Of a stretch of 6,407 nucleotides of DNA, positions 1-5,360 are shown piece by piece. The notes under the pieces are model-generated. The model ran no database searches and had not been told where the DNA came from. It saw only the letters and a program-made list of their open reading frames with translations. The position numbers and the translations under genes are program-made. How positions within the stretch are numbered: the first letter of the stretch is position 1; the number at the start of each line of letters is the position of its first letter. The DNA is from Candidatus Thioglobus sp. (GTDB lineage: Bacteria > Pseudomonadota > Gammaproteobacteria > PS1 > Thioglobaceae): positions 1 through 6,407 of the forward strand of contig QOAB01000159.1 in NCBI GenBank assembly GCA_003978285.1, written 5' to 3'.

Positions 1-293
1 TAGCCCAGTTTGGTACTAAAGGATATGGTTTTATTACGGGTGATGATGGTGAGAAATATTTCGTTCACCAAAAGAATATTTATAACAAGTCACGTTTAAA
101 AGCAGATACACGCGTGGTGTTTCAAGCAGAAAGTTCTGACAAAGGCTTGGTGGCAACCAATGTAAAATTAGAGAAGTCTGACTCTGCTGAGCCAACTCCG
201 TTATCAGATGGTGCGATTAAAGGTATGTTTGCTGTTTTATTTATCATTCAAATTGTTGTAGCTTACAAGGTGTTTTTCCCAGCAGTGGGCTAA
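1..293 (+). CDS. Cold-shock-domain protein with C-terminal membrane helix (5' partial)
   Basis: The reading frame is open from the left edge (first full codon at base 3) to TAA at 291-293, giving 96 visible residues; the start lies outside the window. Residues 6-57 look like a cold-shock (OB-fold) domain. KGYGFI at 6-11 matches the RNP1 motif (usually KGFGFI), and YFVHQKNI at 19-26 matches RNP2 (usually VFVH). A strand-rich stretch rich in charged residues follows, ending at VKLE. Such domains bind single-stranded RNA or DNA. A polar linker of about 15 residues then leads to one hydrophobic segment, roughly residues 74-92, ending with PAVG. The nucleic-acid-binding domain would therefore be tethered to the inner membrane by a C-terminal helix. 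Cold-shock domains fused to DUF1294 are known, but those have more membrane segments than the single one seen here. Its stop overlaps the next start by 1 nt (TAATG), so the two are probably translationally coupled. The domain call is firm; the role is unknown. Confidence 0.82.
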   Translation, partial: AQFGTKGYGFITGDDGEKYFVHQKNIYNKSRLKADTRVVFQAESSDKGLVATNVKLEKSDSAEPTPLSDGAIKGMFAVLFIIQIVVAYKVFFPAVG

Positions 294-898
294 TGAAAAA
301 AAGTTTACTGATTGTTTTTCTCTCAACTTTATTGAGCGGGTGTTTTTCAACACCGGCGGTTAAGGTTAGTAATATTTGTAATTTGATGGATGAAGAAGTT
401 AGCTGGTATCATGCAATTAAAGCCAGTGAGAAAAAATATGACGCACCTGCACACGTACAGCTTGCTATTATCTATCAAGAGTCTAACTTTGCCTCTGATG
501 CAAAACCACCTAGAGAAAAGTTGTTTGGTGTGGTGCCGTGGTTTAGGCCGACAACAGCCTATGGTTTTGCTCAAGCAGTCGATGACACTTGGGAATGGTA
601 CAAATTAAAAACAGGCAACAAAGGTGCAGATCGAGATAATTTTGATGATGCGGCAGATTTTGTTGGCTGGTATATGACTCAATCAAGCAAACGTTCTGGC
701 GTTGCTATGTCAGATGCGTATAACCAATATTTAGCTTATCATGAAGGCCACGGTGGATTTAATAAAAAATCTTATAGAAAAAAACCTTGGTTAACAAAAA
801 TTGCTAAAAAAGTAGACAGTAATGCAAAACGCTATAAACGACAACTTAAGCAGTGCGCTTCAGCACTTGATAGTAACCGTGTTTGGAGGTTTTTTTAA
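293..898 (+). CDS. SLT-type (lytic transglycosylase-like) lipoprotein
   Basis: This 201-residue protein starts with a lipoprotein signal: two lysines, a hydrophobic core and the lipobox LSGC with Cys17 as the acylated residue. Residue +2 is Phe, not Asp, which favours outer-membrane sorting. The mature part carries the three landmarks of the SLT/lysozyme-like fold. These are YQESNF (61-66) with Glu63 as the candidate catalytic acid, AYGFAQ (89-94) in place of the usual GLMQ, and YLAYHEGHGGF (146-156) in place of the usual AYNAG. The inferred role is cleavage of peptidoglycan glycan strands from the periplasmic face of the outer membrane. The C-terminal 45 residues are very lysine/arginine-rich, which might help contact with an anionic polymer. 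The ATG overlaps the upstream stop (TAATG) and no strong ribosome site precedes it, so coupling is likely. Its own stop overlaps the next ATG by 1 nt. The family is well supported; activity is inferred, and motifs II and III are non-canonical. Confidence 0.8.
   Translation: MKKSLLIVFLSTLLSGCFSTPAVKVSNICNLMDEEVSWYHAIKASEKKYDAPAHVQLAIIYQESNFASDAKPPREKLFGVVPWFRPTTAYGFAQAVDDTWEWYKLKTGNKGADRDNFDDAADFVGWYMTQSSKRSGVAMSDAYNQYLAYHEGHGGFNKKSYRKKPWLTKIAKKVDSNAKRYKRQLKQCASALDSNRVWRFF
885..890 (+). promoter_or_regulatory. Shine-Dalgarno site fixing the Rieske gene start
   Basis: GGAGGT lies 7 nt upstream of the ATG at 898, an ideal spacing, and sits inside the end of the lipoprotein gene. A longer frame could begin at a TTG at 883, but that codon runs into this ribosome site. 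The ATG at 898 is therefore the better start. It is the strongest ribosome binding site seen in the window. Confidence 0.85.
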
Positions 899-1200
899 TG
901 TCTACTTGGAAGAAGGTTTTAGGCCAAGCACCTAAAGAAGGTACGATGGTCGAAATTGTCTTAGAAGGTAAAGACTTATTTATCACCATGAATAATGGTA
1001 CTCTGTATTGTGCGGAAAATCGCTGTCCACACGAAGACATTAAACTCACGTTGGGTTGTTTAAAAGGTGATCGAGTTAAGTGCTCACTCCATGGCTATAG
1101 TTTTGATTTAAAAACGGGTGATTCTTCAGAAGATGACGTTGATAATATGCAAATTTATGCCATCAAACAAGAAAATAACGAAATTTATATAAAGGTATAG
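898..1200 (+). CDS. Rieske-type [2Fe-2S] ferredoxin
   Basis: This is a 100-residue soluble electron carrier with no signal peptide or membrane segment. The cluster ligands are C43-P-H45 and C62-S-L-H65, with 16 residues between the two halves. That matches the Rieske pattern C-x-H-x(15-17)-C-x2-H. The positions that hold the extra disulfide cysteines in high-potential Rieske proteins of bc complexes are Ile48 and Leu64 here. This points to the low-potential ferredoxin type, as in BphF-like dioxygenase ferredoxins or the NirD family. It covers little more than the Rieske domain itself, so it probably passes electrons to or from a partner. No oxygenase, reductase or nitrite reductase large subunit is in view. 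The start at 898 is set by a GGAGGT site and overlaps the lipoprotein stop. The next gene begins 1 nt after its stop, so co-expression with the TrpD2-like protein is expected. The fold is certain; the partner is unknown. Confidence 0.93.
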   Translation: MSTWKKVLGQAPKEGTMVEIVLEGKDLFITMNNGTLYCAENRCPHEDIKLTLGCLKGDRVKCSLHGYSFDLKTGDSSEDDVDNMQIYAIKQENNEIYIKV

Positions 1201-1201
1201 T

Positions 1202-2266
1202 ATGGACGTTCAAGCATTAATGAAATCAATTATTCAGCGTGTGGCAACTGGTCCTGACTTGAGTAAGAACATTGATTTTGAAGAAGCTAGAGATGGCATG
1301 CAAGCCATTCTCCGTGGCGAGATTGATGATGTGCAATCGGCTATCTTCCTAATTGCATTGCGTATGAAGCGCGAGACCATGGAAGAAAACGAAGGCATCT
1401 TAGCAGCAATTTTGGCTGAGAGTGATAAGCAAACCGTTAATGTTGAGCATCTAGTAGATTTAGGCGACCCTTATAGTGGTTATAACCGATCCATTCCAAT
1501 CTCATCATTTTTACCGCCTTTATTAGCTGAATTAGGATTACCAACAGTGATCCATGGTTTAGACAGTGTTTCACCTAAATTTGGCTTAACGCACCGCCAT
1601 ATTAGCGAGGCATTAGGGTTAAGCGTTAATCATTCAACAGCACAAGCTAAGGCAAGATTAGAAGACCCAGCCATTGGCTGGAGTTATGTTGATCAGGCGA
1701 GTTATTGTAAAGGCTTGCACAATATTGTCTCTTTGCGTAATCGCGTGATTAAGCGTACCGTCATCAACACGGTAGAAACCTTAATCGGCCCACTTAGAGG
1801 AAAAACCACGCATTCTATTTTGGGTTACGTACACAAACCTTATCCACCGATTTATGCTAATTTGGTTAAAGCCTCTGGCATGGATAGTGCTTTATTAGTA
1901 CGTGGTGTTGAGGGTGGTGTGATTCCATCATTGCGTCAAAAAGGCTTAATGGTGTCTTACGAAGGTACCGACGAGAAAGATCGCGTGGATATTGATCCAA
2001 AATCACTGGGGATTGAGCAAGATATGCGTGCCATCTCATTCCCGGGAGAGTTAGATGTACACCAAAACATTCCTGAGTTAGCAGACTACACAGTTAAGCT
2101 AGGAAAGGCTGCACTTGCAGGTGAAAAAGGCATGTTTTATGATGGGCTTGTTTTATCAGCCAGCTTGGTGCTTTGGCATACCAAAAAAGCCAAATCATTA
2201 GTGGATGCATCACAGATGGTTAGAGAGGTTTTGGATTCTGGAAAAACTCTGTCTCGTCTAATATAA
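1202..2266 (+). CDS. TrpD2/YbiB-like protein of the anthranilate phosphoribosyltransferase family
   Basis: This 354-residue protein has the layout of class IV glycosyltransferases. An N-terminal helical domain (about 1-75, including GMQAILRGE and AIFLIALRMK) precedes a large alpha/beta domain. Family landmarks remain: HG at 118-119 followed by DSVSPKFG, and KRTVIN...IGPL (184-198), corresponding to the RTxFN...GPL stretch of TrpD. Two catalytic motifs are not conserved. The PRPP-binding GTGGD segment reads LGDPYSGYNRS (87-97), and the Mg-binding DGLDE segment reads VEGGVIPS (236-243). It is therefore unlikely to make phosphoribosyl anthranilate, and automatic annotation as trpD would mislead. 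E. coli YbiB (TrpD2), a homologue also lacking these motifs, has been described as a nucleic-acid-binding protein; a similar role is possible but not shown. AAAGG at 1191-1195, 6 nt before the ATG, serves as its ribosome site inside the Rieske gene. No tryptophan biosynthesis genes are nearby. Confidence 0.82.
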   Translation: MDVQALMKSIIQRVATGPDLSKNIDFEEARDGMQAILRGEIDDVQSAIFLIALRMKRETMEENEGILAAILAESDKQTVNVEHLVDLGDPYSGYNRSIPISSFLPPLLAELGLPTVIHGLDSVSPKFGLTHRHISEALGLSVNHSTAQAKARLEDPAIGWSYVDQASYCKGLHNIVSLRNRVIKRTVINTVETLIGPLRGKTTHSILGYVHKPYPPIYANLVKASGMDSALLVRGVEGGVIPSLRQKGLMVSYEGTDEKDRVDIDPKSLGIEQDMRAISFPGELDVHQNIPELADYTVKLGKAALAGEKGMFYDGLVLSASLVLWHTKKAKSLVDASQMVREVLDSGKTLSRLI

Positions 2267-2321
2267 CTCAACTAGAAAAAAATATGGTATCCTAGCCCCA
2301 AACTATACTCTATGGGGGCGT
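2267..2321 (+). promoter_or_regulatory. Intergenic leader with possible extended -10 promoter
   Basis: This 55-bp gap is the only sizeable non-coding stretch between same-strand genes, so it is the likeliest place for a promoter of the decarboxylase/dehydrogenase pair. TGG-TATCCT at 2285-2293 fits an extended -10 element (TGn then 4 of 6 matches to TATAAT) and would start transcription near 2300. TATACT at 2304-2309 is a better -10 hexamer, but it would leave only about 6 nt before the ATG. Neither has a convincing -35 box. Read-through from the upstream genes is also possible, since no terminator with a T-run is visible. Confidence 0.3.
2295..2319 (+). promoter_or_regulatory. GC-rich inverted repeat overlapping the ribosome binding region
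   Basis: GCCCC at 2295-2299 can pair with GGGGC at 2315-2319, leaving a 15-nt AT-rich loop; a shifted pairing, CCCCA 2296-2300 with TGGGG 2313-2317, is equally possible. The 3' arm is the G-run that must serve as ribosome site for the ATG at 2322. Folding would therefore hide it. The stem is only 5 bp and no T-run follows, so it is not a terminator. Regulation of translation is an inference. Confidence 0.35.
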
Positions 2322-3959
2322 ATGAAGGCATCAGATCTATTTGTAAAAGCACTTGAAAGTGAAGGTGTTGAATACATATTTGGAATCCCAGGTGAAGAAA
2401 ATCTTGATTTATTAGATTCGATTCGAAATTCATCCATTAAATTTATCCTGACTCGACATGAGCAAGCTGCTGCTTTTATGGCGGCTACTTATGGGCGTCT
2501 GACTGGTAGGGCGGGCGTATGTTTGGCCACACTAGGTCCTGGCGCTACTAATCTTGTAACTGCTATTGCTTATGCACAACTTGGCGCGATGCCTATCGTG
2601 GTGATTACGGGCCAAAAGCCAATAAAAGAAGGTTTGCAAGGTAAATTTCAAATACTAGACATTGTTAGAATGATGGAGCCATTGGTAAAAGATTCTGATC
2701 AAATTGTTTATGGGCGACAAATCCCTGCCTTGGTACGTGGTGCATTTAGGATTGCCGAAGAAGAGCGACCAGGCGCAGTGCATTTAGAACTGCCTGAAGA
2801 TATTGCTAGAGAAGAAGTAGAGAATGATTATGTCTTTCCAAGACAAACAATTCATCGATTATTTGCCTCTGATAGAGCCATTGAGAAAGCAGCTAAGGTA
2901 ATTGAATTAGCAAAACGACCATTATTGTTAGTGGGTGCAGGCGCTAATAGGAAGCACATTAGACAGCCATTGTCTGATTTTGTTAAGAAGACAGGTATCT
3001 TATTTTTTAACACCCAAATGGGCAAGGGTGTTTTGAGTGGTGCTATTGATAATTTTATAGGTACAGCAGCATTTTCATCCAATGACTACGTACATGAAGC
3101 CATTAAAAAAGCTGATTTAATTATTAATGTGGGCCATGACATTGTCGAGAAGCCACCTTTTTTAATGCATGGTGGCGATCAAAAAGTCATTCATATTAAT
3201 TTCCACTCTGCCGAGATTAAAGACATTTATTACCCGCAAGTAGAGGTGATTGGAGATATTGGTAATTCAGTGATTAGATTGGGCGAAGGTCTTGATACTT
3301 GTTATGCTTGTAATACGCAATGGGTGGATGAGATTCGTCAGCGCACCAAATCTGCAATCCATTCTTTAGATAATGACAGTTCATTCCCAATGCTGCCACA
3401 ACGAGTAGTGGCTGATGTGCGCAAGGTGATGAATGATGATGGCATCGTGTCACTTGATAATGGTATGTTTAAGTTATGGTTTGCAAGGCATTATCATACC
3501 CATCAACCCAATACCTTATTACTCGATAACGCTTTAGCAACTATGGGTGCAGGTTTGCCATCAGCTATAGCATGTGCATTGATGTACCCTGATCGACAAG
3601 TATTGTCTGTGTGTGGCGATGGCGGCTTTATGATGAACTCACAAGAATTAGAAACTGCAATGCGTCTTAAGTTAAATTTGGTTGTCATTATTTTTAATGA
3701 CAGCGGATATGGCATGATCAAGTGGAAGCAAGCCGCTCAAGAGTTAGATGATTTTGGTCTGGACTTTAATAACCCGGATTTTGTCAAATATGCGGACAGT
3801 TATGGTGCGATCGGGCATAGAATAGAACAAAGTGACCAGTTAGTTCCAACAATGGAAAAGGCATTTAATGAGGGTGGTGTGCATGTAATTGACTTGCCAG
3901 TTGATTATTCGCAAAATACCAAAACATTACTCGATGATTTAAAACAATTTGATAATTAA
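2322..3959 (+). CDS. Thiamine diphosphate-dependent 2-oxoacid decarboxylase / acetolactate synthase-like enzyme
   Basis: This is a full-length (545-residue) enzyme of the POX/acetolactate synthase family with three domains: an N-terminal pyrimidine-binding domain (about 1-165), a central domain (about 185-320) and a C-terminal diphosphate-binding domain (about 355-530). Visible motifs are FGIPGEEN (20-27), catalytic Glu47 in TRHEQ, the LGPGATNL loop (71-78), PGAVHLELPEDIA (150-162), and the cofactor motif GDGG (432-435) ending in ND (459-460). Glu47 argues against glyoxylate carboligase, which lacks it. There is no ilvN-type regulatory subunit beside it, and ND replaces the usual NN, as in catabolic AlsS proteins; both argue against a biosynthetic IlvB. 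As I recall it, the C-terminal half (MARHYH-like and NDSGYGMIKWKQ stretches) resembles the Synechococcus 2-oxoglutarate decarboxylase once annotated as acetolactate synthase. The substrate is thus either pyruvate or another 2-oxoacid such as 2-oxoglutarate. It is followed after 9 bp by an aldehyde dehydrogenase, which favours an aldehyde product. Confidence 0.85.
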   Translation: MKASDLFVKALESEGVEYIFGIPGEENLDLLDSIRNSSIKFILTRHEQAAAFMAATYGRLTGRAGVCLATLGPGATNLVTAIAYAQLGAMPIVVITGQKPIKEGLQGKFQILDIVRMMEPLVKDSDQIVYGRQIPALVRGAFRIAEEERPGAVHLELPEDIAREEVENDYVFPRQTIHRLFASDRAIEKAAKVIELAKRPLLLVGAGANRKHIRQPLSDFVKKTGILFFNTQMGKGVLSGAIDNFIGTAAFSSNDYVHEAIKKADLIINVGHDIVEKPPFLMHGGDQKVIHINFHSAEIKDIYYPQVEVIGDIGNSVIRLGEGLDTCYACNTQWVDEIRQRTKSAIHSLDNDSSFPMLPQRVVADVRKVMNDDGIVSLDNGMFKLWFARHYHTHQPNTLLLDNALATMGAGLPSAIACALMYPDRQVLSVCGDGGFMMNSQELETAMRLKLNLVVIIFNDSGYGMIKWKQAAQELDDFGLDFNNPDFVKYADSYGAIGHRIEQSDQLVPTMEKAFNEGGVHVIDLPVDYSQNTKTLLDDLKQFDN

Positions 3960-3968
3960 GGCAAGATA

Positions 3969-5351
3969 ATGGCAGTAGAAAAACTAATTGTTAATCAGGC
4001 TTATACCGGTGAAGTATTAGCCGAGTTAAAAATGCATGATAGTGCACAAGTTGACGCCATGTTGTCTATTGCTCAAGCACTGCACAAAAGCGGTTGTTTG
4101 CCGGCACATGAGCGTATTCGTATTTTACAAAAATTGGCCGAATTAGTTAATGCCGAACATGAAGATTTTGCACGCTTAATCGCCAACGAAGGTGGTAAGC
4201 CAATTCGTGATGCGCGTGTTGAAGTAACACGTGCCATTGACGGTATTCGTATCGCCGTGGCTGAGATTCAAAATATTCAAGGCTATGAAGTGCCGATGGA
4301 CATGACGGCTGCTGGGGTAGGTCATACAGCGTTTACCATTATGGAGCCAATTGGCGTGGTGGTGGCAGTGAGCGCGTTCAATCATCCACTTAATTTAAGC
4401 ATTCATCAGGTAATCCCTGCTGTTGCCACTGGCTGCCCGGTGATTATTAAACCAGCGTCAGTGACACCACTATGTGCACTACGTTTAGCAAGTCTAATTA
4501 AAGAGGCGGGGTTGCCAGAAGGCTGGGTGCAAGTCGCACTCACTAATCGTGAAAATTCTGAAAAATTAGTGACTGATCCAAGAGTAGGCTTCTTCAGTTT
4601 TATTGGCTCTGCTAAAGTAGGGTGGTATTTGAAATCTAAGTTAGCTCCTGGTACGCGTTGTGCGCTAGAACACGGCGGCGTAGCGCCACTTATTTTTGAT
4701 AAATATTCCGATGAACAAGGATTTATTAATGGCGTAGTAAAAGCCAGTATGTATCATTCTGGTCAGGTTTGTGTGTCGGTACAACGTGTGTATGTGCCTG
4801 AAGATCGAGCCACTGAAATGGCGCAAAAGATTGCCGATATTGCCTCTAAGCAAGTGGTGGGTGATGCTATTAATGAAGACAGCGATTTAGGCCCGCTGAT
4901 TTTACCAAAAGAGACTGATCGAATTGAGGCCTGGGTAGATGAAGCCATTCAAGAAGGTGCAACCTTAATCACTGGTGGCAAGCGTATTAACGAGGTGAGT
5001 TATGAGCCGACCGTTTTACTCAATCCGGCTAAGGGCTCAAAAGTTTCAACACAAGAGGTTTTTGGCCCTGTTGTGTGTATCTATGGCTATCAAACAATTG
5101 ATGATGCGATAGAACAAGCCAATAGCTTGGATGTGTCGTTTCAATCAGCTATATTTAGTGACAATGTGTCTTTGGCAATGGATGTGGCTAAAAAGTTAGA
5201 AGCCAGCGCAGTAATGATTAATGATTACACCACCTTTAGAGTAGATTGGATGCCGTTTGCAGGACGTAAGCATTCAGGTTATGGTATTGGCGGTATTGGT
5301 TACTCTATGCATGACATGCTAGAGCATAAGATGATTGTTACTAAAGGGTAA
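3969..5351 (+). CDS. NAD(P)-dependent aldehyde dehydrogenase (ALDH21-like)
   Basis: This 460-residue, probably cytosolic enzyme oxidises an aldehyde to its carboxylic acid with NAD(P). Catalytic residues are all present: Asn138 in SAFNHP, Glu234 in ALEHGG, and nucleophile Cys268 in HSGQVCVS. The cofactor-binding KPAS (161-164), FIGSAKVG (211-218) and EVFGPV (363-368) are also intact. The C-terminal MPFAGRKHSGYGIGG stretch (428-442) and the YHSGQVCVSVQRV segment look like the ALDH21-related branch. A moss member of that branch was reported as an NADP-dependent succinic semialdehyde dehydrogenase; the substrate here is not determined by sequence alone. LEHGG in place of the common LELGG is a local peculiarity. 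A weak AAGG (3958-3961), overlapping the upstream TAA, is the only ribosome site, 7 nt from the ATG, so translation is probably coupled to the decarboxylase. The pair suggests that the decarboxylase product is the aldehyde used here. Lactaldehyde or phosphonoacetaldehyde dehydrogenase are alternatives. Confidence 0.88.
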   Translation: MAVEKLIVNQAYTGEVLAELKMHDSAQVDAMLSIAQALHKSGCLPAHERIRILQKLAELVNAEHEDFARLIANEGGKPIRDARVEVTRAIDGIRIAVAEIQNIQGYEVPMDMTAAGVGHTAFTIMEPIGVVVAVSAFNHPLNLSIHQVIPAVATGCPVIIKPASVTPLCALRLASLIKEAGLPEGWVQVALTNRENSEKLVTDPRVGFFSFIGSAKVGWYLKSKLAPGTRCALEHGGVAPLIFDKYSDEQGFINGVVKASMYHSGQVCVSVQRVYVPEDRATEMAQKIADIASKQVVGDAINEDSDLGPLILPKETDRIEAWVDEAIQEGATLITGGKRINEVSYEPTVLLNPAKGSKVSTQEVFGPVVCIYGYQTIDDAIEQANSLDVSFQSAIFSDNVSLAMDVAKKLEASAVMINDYTTFRVDWMPFAGRKHSGYGIGGIGYSMHDMLEHKMIVTKG

Positions 5352-5360
5352 CTTTAAAGC

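Noticed and set aside
278..289. CCCA-GCAG-TGGG mini-hairpin just before the lipoprotein start
   Set aside because: A 4-bp stem within coding sequence is expected by chance too often to claim a role.
347..574. Minus-strand open frame opposite the lipoprotein gene
   Set aside because: It lies wholly within a gene with clear SLT motifs, shows no domain and has no ribosome site; it is a shadow frame.
883..897. TTG start giving a five-residue longer Rieske protein
   Set aside because: The codon runs into the GGAGGT ribosome site at 885-890, which is ideally spaced for the ATG at 898.
1202..2266. Calling this gene trpD
   Set aside because: The GTGGD and DGLDE motifs needed for PRPP and metal binding are absent, and no tryptophan genes are nearby.
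2322..3959. Calling this gene ilvB (biosynthetic acetolactate synthase)
   Set aside because: No regulatory subunit gene follows, the cofactor motif ends in ND, and the neighbour is an aldehyde dehydrogenase, not ilvN or ilvC.
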